DNA of 6,902 nt from Chitinophagaceae bacterium (GCA_947481355.1 CANKGM010000111.1:1-6902); one strand, 5' to 3'. Numbered from the stretch's first letter, positions 1 to 6,847 are shown. Notes: generated by a model from the sequence alone, not told the origin. Made by a program: numbers and translations.

Positions 1-690
1 ATTAATTTTTCTAGATGAAGATGTAGTTGAAATTAAATCATCATATAAATCATTCAACCAAACAGTTGTTTGAACCTTATTCGCTTCAGTCATTTGAGTC
101 TCACGAAAAGGCTCAGTGGCACTTTTAAATTTCCCAGCATAAAATATCTGTGGCTTTATTTCAAGCTTATCGATTAAATTTTTAAAGAACATGTATTCTA
201 CCGACATTCCCTGCCATTCAACAAGCCCTTTAGGATGACAATATATTTTATCAGAAACGTTTGCTACGTAGTAAGCCTTTTGAGTTATATAATCGCCATA
301 AGCTATAATGAACTTTTTAGACTGCTTGAACGATATCAAGGCATTTCTAAGTTCATTACTTGTTGCATACCCATTTGCATTATTAGCCGAACGCAAGTAG
401 ATACCGCTAATGGAAGAGTCCGACTTGGCTGCGTTGATCAGCTGAATAGTTGTTGATAAACTTGGCATAACATCATCAGACTTACCCGTTATTTCAGCAA
501 ATGGGTCTTCTTTTTGCCTGTCTTCTAAAGATTTAGAAAGGTCTATGACTAAAACCGATTTTTTTGCTAAGTCTGTTTTTTCCTCTTCCATTAAAGCACT
601 GGCAATAGCGAAGAAAAATATAAACAGAATTAAAAAAAAAGTAAATATGGCAAGCAGTGATGCAAAAAATGATTTGAAAAAACTTTTCAA
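1..690 (-). CDS. sppA: Signal peptide peptidase SppA, long (67 kDa) type, N-terminal part; runs off the left edge
   Basis: The first 230 codons of a membrane-anchored serine protease that degrades residual signal peptides. I translated the reverse complement by hand. Residues 1-7 (L/M-KSFFKS) are a short basic start, residues 8-33 are a very hydrophobic single membrane anchor, and an acidic/basic linker leads to a strand VLVIDLS (46-52). The stretch GKFKSATEPF matches the E. coli motif GTYKSAVEPF, whose lysine is the general base; here it is Lys189. The serine nucleophile belongs to the C-terminal half, outside the window. The start is taken as TTG at 690-688: the family begins with a basic, Phe-rich anchor exactly here, and the next ATG (residue 34, 591-589) would remove the whole membrane segment. 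The frame is open upstream only to a TAA at 717-715, with no ATG. The gene is divergent from folK. The family call is firm; the start is likely but unproven. Confidence 0.93.
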   Translation of the reverse strand, partial: MKSFFKSFFASLLAIFTFFLILFIFFFAIASALMEEEKTDLAKKSVLVIDLSKSLEDRQKEDPFAEITGKSDDVMPSLSTTIQLINAAKSDSSISGIYLRSANNANGYATSNELRNALISFKQSKKFIIAYGDYITQKAYYVANVSDKIYCHPKGLVEWQGMSVEYMFFKNLIDKLEIKPQIFYAGKFKSATEPFRETQMTEANKVQTTVWLNDLYDDLISTTSSSRKIN

Positions 691-704
691 CGTAATTAGT
701 TTTA
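674..704 (+). promoter_or_regulatory. Candidate folK operon promoter (imperfect Bacteroidota type)
   Basis: TTG at 674-676, 20 bases, then TAGTTTTA at 697-704, which matches TAnnTTTG at five of six fixed positions. The -33 part lies inside the first codons of the divergent sppA. It would give a folK leader of about 40 bases that includes the mini-ORF at 727-753. This is only a candidate, but some promoter must lie in this short gap if folK heads the operon. Confidence 0.25.
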
Positions 705-709
705 AAGTG

Positions 710-741
710 TAAAATTAAAGAACTTTATGGCTATTGATCAA
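710..741 (-). promoter_or_regulatory. Candidate sppA promoter (imperfect Bacteroidota type)
   Basis: Read on the minus strand there is TTG at 741-739, then 21 bases, then TAATTTTA at 717-710. This fits TTG-N(about 19)-TAnnTTTG except for the last base (A for G) and a spacer one or two bases long. It would start transcription about 15 bases before the TTG start codon. In such AT-rich DNA an imperfect match is weak evidence. Confidence 0.25.
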
Positions 742-753
742 TTCGATTTATGA
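727..753 (+). other. Eight-codon upstream ORF overlapping the folK start (ATGA)
   Basis: ATG at 727 opens an eight-codon frame (MAIDQFDL) that ends in TGA at 751-753, sharing the four bases ATGA with the folK start codon at 750. The geometry is that of translational coupling. The peptide has no recognisable content, the frame is short enough to arise by chance, and no Shine-Dalgarno sequence precedes it. Kept as an observation only. Confidence 0.2.
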
Positions 754-1256
754 ATGATGTATATTTATTGATAGGTGGCAATGTAGGTGATCGAAACTAC
801 TATTTAACTAAGTCTGTTGAACTTATTGCAGATAAATGCGGAAAAGTTGAGCAACAGTCATCTCTATACGAAACAGCCGCATGGGGGAAACTTGATCAAG
901 GTGCATTTTTAAATCAAGTTATAAGAATTTCAACTAGATTAGACCCTATCGAACTGCTTAATGCCATTCTTAATGTAGAAAAGATACTTGGTAGAAAAAG
1001 GGAAGAGAAATATGGTGCCAGGACAATTGATATTGATATCCTCTACTATAATGATCTTACCATAGATGAAACAGCGTTAACCATCCCACATCCTAGAATT
1101 TCAGAAAGAAGATTTGTGTTAACCCCTCTTTGTGAAATAGCAAGTCATTTGATTGATCCGAGACATAATACAACGATTGAATCATTATTAAGAACTTGTC
1201 AAGACACACTATCTGTTATTAAATTGCCTGTAATTGTGAATAACGATATATCCTGA
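750..1256 (+). CDS. folK: 2-amino-4-hydroxy-6-hydroxymethyldihydropteridine pyrophosphokinase (HPPK)
   Basis: Cytoplasmic enzyme of folate synthesis that transfers pyrophosphate from ATP to 6-hydroxymethyl-7,8-dihydropterin, making the substrate for dihydropteroate synthase. The 168-residue length is normal for a single-domain HPPK. The N-terminal strand and loop YLLIGGNVGDR (5-15) is typical. The family signature KYGARTIDIDIL (87-98) holds the two magnesium-binding aspartates, Asp94 and Asp96, and Arg91; Arg82 and Arg84 in GRKR fit the basic catalytic loop, and IPHPR (112-116) is the conserved late motif. No FolB or FolP domain is fused. The start at 750 is the only ATG that keeps the N-terminal strand. 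Its TGA stop is 29 bases before the deoxynucleoside kinase on the same strand, a neighbourhood I recall as common in Bacteroidota. The identification is secure. Confidence 0.96.
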   Translation: MNDVYLLIGGNVGDRNYYLTKSVELIADKCGKVEQQSSLYETAAWGKLDQGAFLNQVIRISTRLDPIELLNAILNVEKILGRKREEKYGARTIDIDILYYNDLTIDETALTIPHPRISERRFVLTPLCEIASHLIDPRHNTTIESLLRTCQDTLSVIKLPVIVNNDIS

Positions 1257-1280
1257 TCTAAATTCTGTTTTATAAGTTTG
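1253..1280 (+). promoter_or_regulatory. Internal promoter candidate before the kinase, perfect TAnnTTTG -7 element
   Basis: TAAGTTTG at 1273-1280 matches the Bacteroidota -7 consensus TAnnTTTG at every fixed base. A CTG at 1253-1255 (one change from TTG) sits 17 bases upstream, over the end of folK. The -7 element ends only 5 bases before the ATG at 1286, so a transcript from it would have almost no 5' leader. This could let the kinase be expressed apart from folK. Confidence 0.4.
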
Positions 1281-1285
1281 GATTC

Positions 1286-1918
1286 ATGAAATACAAGTTC
1301 ATTAGCATTGAGGGAAACATAGGGGCTGGTAAAACAACACTTGCGCATATTTTATCAAAAGCACTCAACGCAAGGCTTATACTAGAGGAGTTTGCCGACA
1401 ATCCATTCTTAGCAAAATTTTATGAAAATCCTGCTCAGTACGCTTTTTCTGTAGAATTATTTTTCATGGCAGAACGTTTTAAACAATTAAAAGATCTTGT
1501 CAGCCAACAAGACCTTTTTCAAAATATTACAGTTTCTGATTATCTATTTACAAAATGCCTACTCTTCGCAAAAGTGAATTTGTCAGAGGACGAATTCCGA
1601 CTCTATCAACGCCTTTATGACATCATGAATCAACAAATGATTCAACCTGATTTGCTTATTTACCTGCATTCTCCAGTGTCTAAACTACAAGAAAACATAA
1701 AAAAAAGAAATAGGATTTATGAATTGAATATTCAAAACGACTATTTATTCAATATACAAGAAACCTTTACCAACTATATTAAGCAACACCATATCAAAAC
1801 ACTATTTGTGGATGCTAGCAATGCAGACTTTTTGAGCAATGAAAAACACCTTGAAGTATTGCTCCAAGCACTAGAGAATGATTATTCTGAAGGACAACAT
1901 TTTATTACACTCCCATAG
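1286..1918 (+). CDS. Deoxynucleoside kinase (dNK / deoxyadenosine-deoxyguanosine kinase family)
   Basis: Salvage enzyme that phosphorylates deoxyribonucleosides to their 5'-monophosphates in the cytoplasm. The 210-residue length is normal. A P-loop GNIGAGKTT (10-18) follows the first strand. EEFADNPFLAKFY (34-46) carries the expected catalytic base, Glu34 by alignment from memory with mycoplasma deoxyadenosine kinase. SDYLF (84-88) stands where many relatives have DRS/ERS, so Asp85 is kept but the arginine is replaced by Tyr86. KKRNRIYE (139-146) is the arginine-rich LID that binds phosphate. Which base is preferred (A, G or C) cannot be read from the sequence, so no symbol is given. It lies 29 bases after folK, has its own promoter-like element, and ends 21 bases before the transporter. 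The alternative, thymidylate kinase, is unlikely given the EEF and LID motifs. Confidence 0.93.
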   Translation: MKYKFISIEGNIGAGKTTLAHILSKALNARLILEEFADNPFLAKFYENPAQYAFSVELFFMAERFKQLKDLVSQQDLFQNITVSDYLFTKCLLFAKVNLSEDEFRLYQRLYDIMNQQMIQPDLLIYLHSPVSKLQENIKKRNRIYELNIQNDYLFNIQETFTNYIKQHHIKTLFVDASNADFLSNEKHLEVLLQALENDYSEGQHFITLP

Positions 1919-1939
1919 CGTTCGAATGGGCAAAAAACC

Positions 1940-3199
1940 ATGAACTTTACAGGGATGAGTAATTTTATAAAACGACCTACCTCTACTGTACTGAGATATA
2001 CTGAATTCAGGCACTACATCATCACCCGATTTTTTTTCATTCTCGTGCTTTCAATGCAAGCGACCCTGATCGGCTGGAAAGTTTTTGACATAACAAAAGA
2101 CCCATTCAGCATAGGTCTGATTGGACTATTTGAATTCTTACCTGCATTTGTAATGGCCTTTTATGCGGGGTATATTATCGACAAAACTGACAAAAGGAAA
2201 TTACTTGTACTGAGTATTGCAGGCAATCTGCTGCTAACACTATCTTTTGCCTACGTAACTAGTAATTGGGCATCAAATCAGTTACCTAAAGCTGCTGTAC
2301 TCGTCATTATATATTCAATAGCCTTCTTAACAGGCATTGCTCGGTCATTTAGTGGCCCAACTTCCTTCTCAATGCTTGGGAGTCTAGTACCCAAAGAGGA
2401 AATATCCAATGCCGTAACTTGGCATAGTGGGACCTGGCAAATAGCAAGTGTAGCAGGGCCGGCACTCGCAGGTATATTATATGGCATCTTGGGCATCACC
2501 ATCACATTTTATATCATGTTATCTATGATGCTCATTGCACTTATTTCTTGCTTTTTAATAAAACCAATACCTCCATTTAAGCAAAAAGAAAACGAAAGCA
2601 TGTCGAACAGCATACGCGAAGGGATTAAATTCGTTTGGCAATCAAAAGAAATACTTGGTGTATTAAGTCTTGATCTCTTTGCCGTATTTTTTGGAGGTGC
2701 CACAGCAATGCTTCCTTACTTCTCTGATGTCATTTTAAATAGTGGCCCACAAGGCCTTGGACTTTTAAGATCCGCACCTGCTTTGGGTGCATTTATAACG
2801 ATGGTATTTCTAAAGTCACTACCCATAAACAAAAACCAAGGGAAAATAATGCTATGGTGCGTTGCAGGATTTGGTTGTGCAATGATAGTATTTGGAATTT
2901 CTACTACATTCTGGATTTCTGCTTTGGCCTTATTTGTTTCTGGCCTACTAGATGGGATAAGTATGATAGTTCGATCAACTGTACTTCATCTAAAAACTCC
3001 TGAACACATGAAAGGACGAGTGTCTTCATTAAATAGCATATTCATCATGTCTTCAAATGAATTAGGTGCATTTGAAAGTGGATTTATGTCAAAGTTATTA
3101 GGCGTAATTCCTTCTGTGGTTTTTGGAGGGTGCATGACTATAGGAATAGTAGCATTTACGTGGATCAAAAATCCATCTATCAAAAAAATACAGTACTAA
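1940..3199 (+). CDS. MFS transporter, MFS_3 (enterobactin exporter-like) family
   Basis: Inner-membrane carrier of 419 residues, the usual size for a 12-helix MFS protein. Helices can be seen at roughly 27-47, 57-79, 88-107, 117-136, 165-184, 186-207, 240-262, 275-293, 302-321, 323-343, 362-381 and 388-409, with a polar central loop at about 208-238. MFS motif A lies between helices 2 and 3 as GYIIDKTDKRK (78-88: Gly78, Asp81, Arg87). SSNELGAFESG (371-381) in the second half is typical of MFS_3 proteins, to which the siderophore exporter EntS belongs. The substrate is unknown; no siderophore genes are nearby. The first ATG (1940) is 21 bases after the kinase stop and has an A-rich stretch before it; the ATG at 1955 is a possible alternative start that loses no helix. 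It is probably co-transcribed with folK and the kinase, and ends 2 bases from a convergent gene. Confidence 0.93.
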   Translation: MNFTGMSNFIKRPTSTVLRYTEFRHYIITRFFFILVLSMQATLIGWKVFDITKDPFSIGLIGLFEFLPAFVMAFYAGYIIDKTDKRKLLVLSIAGNLLLTLSFAYVTSNWASNQLPKAAVLVIIYSIAFLTGIARSFSGPTSFSMLGSLVPKEEISNAVTWHSGTWQIASVAGPALAGILYGILGITITFYIMLSMMLIALISCFLIKPIPPFKQKENESMSNSIREGIKFVWQSKEILGVLSLDLFAVFFGGATAMLPYFSDVILNSGPQGLGLLRSAPALGAFITMVFLKSLPINKNQGKIMLWCVAGFGCAMIVFGISTTFWISALALFVSGLLDGISMIVRSTVLHLKTPEHMKGRVSSLNSIFIMSSNELGAFESGFMSKLLGVIPSVVFGGCMTIGIVAFTWIKNPSIKKIQY

Positions 3200-3201
3200 G
3201 C

Positions 3202-3690
3202 TTACCCATTAACCTCAACGATAAGTTTTTCGATTACATAATAAACAATTGGGCAGAACGTCGAATTTTTTTGGGTTATGGAAGGACGCTTAACAAACAC
3301 ATCTTCATCTGTATACGGAAATCGCTTACAGTCTGATGGTCTATTTTCATAGATTGAACAAAAATTATCTTCCCCTAGGAAAGGACATGGCTTGGTAATT
3401 AAGACATAATCACCTTCTTCGTCCATTCTAAGATAGGTTGCAATGAACTCACTCTCCTTCATGCCTACAACCTTACTAATTCGCCTAAGATCTGGGGGTT
3501 TAAATCGTGGAGAAAAATTCTTACAACAATTTGCACAGGTAAGGCAGTCTATTTTTTCAAAAGCTTCTTCATGTAGATCGGGCAAGCTATAGATAATGTC
3601 ATTTTTATGCGTTCGTCCAAGAAATGTTTTATACAATTTTTGTCTTTCCTTAGACTTTTGTTCCCAATTTTCCAATAATTCATCAGACAT
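3202..3690 (-). CDS. YkgJ-type CxxCxxCC cysteine-cluster protein (putative metal-binding)
   Basis: A 162-residue soluble protein of the CxxCxxCC family (PF03692; often annotated YkgJ or Fe-S oxidoreductase), thought to bind zinc or an iron-sulfur cluster; its biological role is not established. The cluster CLTCANCC gives Cys49, 52, 55 and 56. Further cysteines follow in the usual order: Cys102 in PCPFL, Cys111 and Cys121 in CSIYENRPSDCKRFP (111-125), and Cys146 in FCP. All eight are present, so it looks intact. The N-terminal 45 residues are charged and helical. There is no signal peptide or membrane segment. It is convergent with the transporter and divergent from gcvP, so it is probably a one-gene unit. 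The ATG at 3690 sits 4 bases after a perfect -7 element. Family firm, function unknown. Confidence 0.9.
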   Translation of the reverse strand: MSDELLENWEQKSKERQKLYKTFLGRTHKNDIIYSLPDLHEEAFEKIDCLTCANCCKNFSPRFKPPDLRRISKVVGMKESEFIATYLRMDEEGDYVLITKPCPFLGEDNFCSIYENRPSDCKRFPYTDEDVFVKRPSITQKNSTFCPIVYYVIEKLIVEVNG

Positions 3691-3694
3691 ATTT

Positions 3695-3722
3695 CAAAGT
3701 TACGCCAAATCATTCTTCTTAA
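3695..3722 (-). promoter_or_regulatory. Promoter of the CxxCxxCC gene, perfect TAnnTTTG -7 element
   Basis: On the minus strand TAACTTTG (3702-3695) matches the Bacteroidota -7 consensus at all fixed bases; TTA (3722-3720), one base off TTG, lies 17 bases upstream. Only four bases separate the -7 element from the ATG at 3690-3688, so the predicted transcript would be leaderless or nearly so. Confidence 0.45.
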
Positions 3723-3790
3723 AATAAGTGCTAGCCAGGACTGTTTCACCAATTAATCCACATTTGGCCTTTATAATGCACAAATGAGGG

Positions 3791-3818
3791 TTAAACTCAA
3801 TCCTTATAATTAAATTTG
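3791..3818 (+). promoter_or_regulatory. gcvP promoter, perfect TAnnTTTG -7 element
   Basis: TAAATTTG at 3811-3818 is a perfect -7 element, followed by CACC as is common at Bacteroidota promoters. TTA at 3791-3793 (TTG in the consensus) is 17 bases upstream. The predicted transcript starts near 3824 and has a leader of about 50 bases before the ATG at 3873. That leader is too short for a glycine riboswitch, and none of its conserved blocks is seen. Confidence 0.55.
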
Positions 3819-3872
3819 CACCCTGATAATTACTCATTTTATCTCTGATTTGTAACATACCAATTTTAACCG

Positions 3873-6764
3873 ATGAATTTAATTGAGCAACAGGAAAAGG
3901 AATTTAGCAGTCGCCACATAGGCCCTACGACTGCTGAAGAAGAAATGATGTTAAAACTAATTGGCGTTAAAAGCTTAAGTGAGTTAATAGACAAAACTGT
4001 TCCTGCCAATATAAGAAATAACGAGGCGTTGAACATCCCAGATGCCATGAGTGAAGCTGAGTATCTACAACACATAAAAACAATTGGAAGTAAAAATATC
4101 GTTGCCAAAAATTACATTGGCCAAGGCTATTATGGAACCTTCACGCCAAGTGTAATTCTCAGAAATATTTTCGAAAATCCAGGATGGTATACGCAATACA
4201 CTCCCTATCAAGCTGAAATTGCACAGGGAAGATTGGAAAGTTTATTGAACTTCCAAACAATGGTGTCTGATCTTACTGGACTACCTATTGCAAACGCCTC
4301 TTTGTTGGATGAAGCAACTGCAGCGGCAGAAGCTATGGCGATGTTTTTTAATGCGCTTAACAAACAAGATAATATTGAACGTCCAAAGTTTTTTGTAGAC
4401 AAAGAATGTTTTCCTCAAACCATTGATTTGCTTTATACCAGGGCTAACCCAATAGGCATTGAAATTGTACTAGGAAATACAGAAGATGTAGTACTTAATT
4501 CAACTTACTTTGGTGCATTAGTGCAGTATCCAAATGATAAAGGTGGATTAATCGACCACAGAAATTTTATTGATAAGGTTCATAGTATAGGGGCGTATGT
4601 TGTTATGACTACCGACCTACTTTCATTAACCCTTTTAACGTCACCAGGTGAGTTAGGTGCCGATGTAGCTTGCGGTTCAGCTCAACGCTTTGGTGTACCG
4701 CTAGGAAATGGCGGTCCACATGCTGCTTTTTTTGCCACTAAGGATGATTTCAAACGAAACATACCAGGTAGAATAATTGGAGTTAGTATTGATGCAGATG
4801 GAAACAGAGCGTTAAGGATGGCACTTCAAACAAGAGAACAACATATTAAACGCGAAAAAGCAACGTCGAATATTTGTACGGCACAAGCTTTATTAGCGAA
4901 CATGGCTGCTATGTATGCAGTCTACCATGGACCAATTGGATTAAAAAAGATTGCCACTAGAACCAGCTTATTTGCTCAAGCTGCTGCGAAAACATTGAGA
5001 GCAGGTGGTTACAAACTTTTACATGAATCTTTTTTTGATACCATCACCATTGTAACATCAAAGGCAGAATCGATATATCAAATAGCTCAAGAGAAACAGA
5101 TCAATATTCGATTAATTGACAAGATGCATATTGGATTGAGTTTTGATGAATGCACTAATAGCAGTGATTTGTTATCATTACTAAGTTGTTTTGATGAAAA
5201 AGGACAAGGCTCCTTTATTGTTTCACAAGACGATTACTTAAATAATATCCCTACTTCTCTCACTAGAACATCCCCCTTTCTAGAACATCCTGTTTTCAAT
5301 AGCTACCATAGTGAAAGTAAGATGATGCGTTATATAAAGCAATTAGAAAACAAGGACCTCTCATTGAACACATCCATGATTTCGTTGGGTAGCTGTACAA
5401 TGAAATTAAATGCTGCTTCTGAAATGATGCCATTAAGTTGGGAATGCTGGAGCCAAATTCATCCTTTTGCTCCATCACATCAAACTCAAGGCTACACTCA
5501 AATACTAAATGAGCTTTCTGATTATCTTTCTGACATCACAGGGTTTGATGCATGCAGTCTACAACCTAATAGTGGTGCTCAAGGAGAATATGCAGGTCTA
5601 TTGGCTATAAGAGGTTACCATCTTTCTAGAGGAGACCATCACCGCAATGTGATGCTCATTCCTATATCTGCGCATGGTACAAATCCTGCATCTGCTGTAA
5701 TGGCTGGAATGAAGGTTGTGGTAGTAAAAGCACTAGAGAATGGCTATATAGACATTAATGACCTAACCGAAAAAGCAAATCAATATAGTGAATCACTTGC
5801 CGGCATCATGATTACCTATCCAAGTACATATGGAGTGTATGAAGAGACCATAAAAGACATAACTGCAATTGTGCATTTACACGGTGGACAAGTATATATG
5901 GACGGTGCCAATATGAATGCGCAAGTTGGCTTAACGGCACCTGGACTAATTGGTGCTGATGTATGCCATCTTAATTTACATAAAACATTTGCCATTCCAC
6001 ATGGTGGCGGTGGACCTGGTATGGGTCCTATTTGTGTAAAATCTCATTTGACTCCATTCTTGCCAGGTCACGCTATCAACAACAGCAAAACTGATGCGGC
6101 ATTTAACCAAACTCAGGCAGTAAGCGCATCTCCTTTTGGAAGCGCGAGCATATTGCTCATAAGCTATGGTTATATCCGTATGCTTGGTAAAATAGGAGTT
6201 AAAGCTTCCACCGAATATGCTATACTCAATGCGAATTACATGCGTGCAAAACTTCAAGGGCATTATGATATTTTATATTTAGGAACGAATGGCACCTGCG
6301 CGCATGAATTTATAGTAGACTTAAGGCCATTTAAGAAATCGGCTGAAGTTGAAGCTGAGGATGTGGCAAAACGATTGATGGACTATGGTTTTCATGCCCC
6401 AACACTTAGTTTTCCGGTACCGGGTACTATTATGATTGAACCTACTGAGAGTGAGGATAAAGACGAACTTGATCGATTTTGTGATGCACTGATTTCGATT
6501 AGAAATGAAATAAAAGAAATAGAACTTGGACTGACAGACAAGAAGGAAAATGTATTGAAAAAAGCGCCACACACTCAAACAACAGTATGTGGAAATAGCT
6601 GGGATAGGCTATATACAAGGGAAAAAGCTGCATTTCCAACAGAAAGGCAGCGGACCAATAAATTTTGGCCAAGTATTGCCCGTGTAAATAACACCTATGG
6701 TGATAGAAATCTGATTTGCACTTGCGAGCCCATCAGCAGCTACATAGAAGAAAAAGTTGGTTAA
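3873..6764 (+). CDS. gcvP: Glycine dehydrogenase (decarboxylating), P protein of the glycine cleavage system
   Basis: PLP enzyme that decarboxylates glycine and passes the aminomethyl group to lipoyl-H-protein, the first step in feeding glycine carbon to tetrahydrofolate. At 963 residues it is the single-chain form (E. coli: 957), equal to GcvPA plus GcvPB fused. The N-terminal half shows RHIGP (14-18), YIGQGYYGT (81-89), ENPGWYTQYTPYQ (101-113) and LDEATAAAEAM (145-155). The C-terminal half shows GSCTMKLN (506-513), AHGTNPASA (600-608), DGANMNAQ (677-684) and LHKTF, with Lys704 as the PLP Schiff-base lysine, followed by the glycine-rich HGGGGPGMGP (710-719). No frameshift or lost key residue was seen. 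The ATG at 3873 is the first in frame with the N-terminal motif; no Shine-Dalgarno sequence is present. The genes for H, T and L proteins are not in the window, which is usual where they are scattered. Confidence 0.98.
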   Translation: MNLIEQQEKEFSSRHIGPTTAEEEMMLKLIGVKSLSELIDKTVPANIRNNEALNIPDAMSEAEYLQHIKTIGSKNIVAKNYIGQGYYGTFTPSVILRNIFENPGWYTQYTPYQAEIAQGRLESLLNFQTMVSDLTGLPIANASLLDEATAAAEAMAMFFNALNKQDNIERPKFFVDKECFPQTIDLLYTRANPIGIEIVLGNTEDVVLNSTYFGALVQYPNDKGGLIDHRNFIDKVHSIGAYVVMTTDLLSLTLLTSPGELGADVACGSAQRFGVPLGNGGPHAAFFATKDDFKRNIPGRIIGVSIDADGNRALRMALQTREQHIKREKATSNICTAQALLANMAAMYAVYHGPIGLKKIATRTSLFAQAAAKTLRAGGYKLLHESFFDTITIVTSKAESIYQIAQEKQINIRLIDKMHIGLSFDECTNSSDLLSLLSCFDEKGQGSFIVSQDDYLNNIPTSLTRTSPFLEHPVFNSYHSESKMMRYIKQLENKDLSLNTSMISLGSCTMKLNAASEMMPLSWECWSQIHPFAPSHQTQGYTQILNELSDYLSDITGFDACSLQPNSGAQGEYAGLLAIRGYHLSRGDHHRNVMLIPISAHGTNPASAVMAGMKVVVVKALENGYIDINDLTEKANQYSESLAGIMITYPSTYGVYEETIKDITAIVHLHGGQVYMDGANMNAQVGLTAPGLIGADVCHLNLHKTFAIPHGGGGPGMGPICVKSHLTPFLPGHAINNSKTDAAFNQTQAVSASPFGSASILLISYGYIRMLGKIGVKASTEYAILNANYMRAKLQGHYDILYLGTNGTCAHEFIVDLRPFKKSAEVEAEDVAKRLMDYGFHAPTLSFPVPGTIMIEPTESEDKDELDRFCDALISIRNEIKEIELGLTDKKENVLKKAPHTQTTVCGNSWDRLYTREKAAFPTERQRTNKFWPSIARVNNTYGDRNLICTCEPISSYIEEKVG

Positions 6765-6783
6765 AAAAGTAGTGTTTTTTTAA
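6761..6783 (+). terminator. Weak AT-only hairpin at the gcvP end, possible terminator
   Basis: TTAAAAAA (6761-6768) can pair with TTTTTTAA (6776-6783) around a seven-base loop, giving an 8-bp stem that includes the gcvP stop codon and is followed by more T residues. The stem has no G-C pair, so it is far from a strong intrinsic terminator. It is listed because nothing better follows gcvP. Confidence 0.25.
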
Positions 6784-6847
6784 TTTTTGGTGCTATCTGA
6801 AAATTCTAAACCATTTTTTCGTAAATTTATTCGAATGCCTGCCAAGG

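Noticed and set aside
235..456. A 73-residue plus-strand frame
   Set aside because: It is antisense to sppA, whose minus-strand translation gives clear family motifs through this whole stretch.
3130..3336. A 68-residue plus-strand frame across the transporter/CxxCxxCC junction
   Set aside because: It overlaps the transporter's end out of frame and is antisense to conserved cysteine motifs; its product looks random.
3549..3752. A minus-strand frame of 67 residues reaching past the CxxCxxCC start
   Set aside because: It is out of frame with the conserved protein and has no recognisable content; its extra part is the divergent promoter region.
3772..3777. TATAAT as a sigma-70 -10 box
   Set aside because: The E. 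coli-type -10 is not the usual Bacteroidota element, and no TTGACA-like partner is placed correctly; the TAnnTTTG at 3811 is a better candidate.
3691..3872. Glycine riboswitch before gcvP
   Set aside because: The leader from the likely promoter is only about 50 bases, and no GC-rich stems or conserved riboswitch blocks are present; the 182-base gap is explained by two promoters.
5976..6578. Several minus-strand frames of 60-95 residues within gcvP
   Set aside because: They are shadows of highly conserved GcvP coding sequence.
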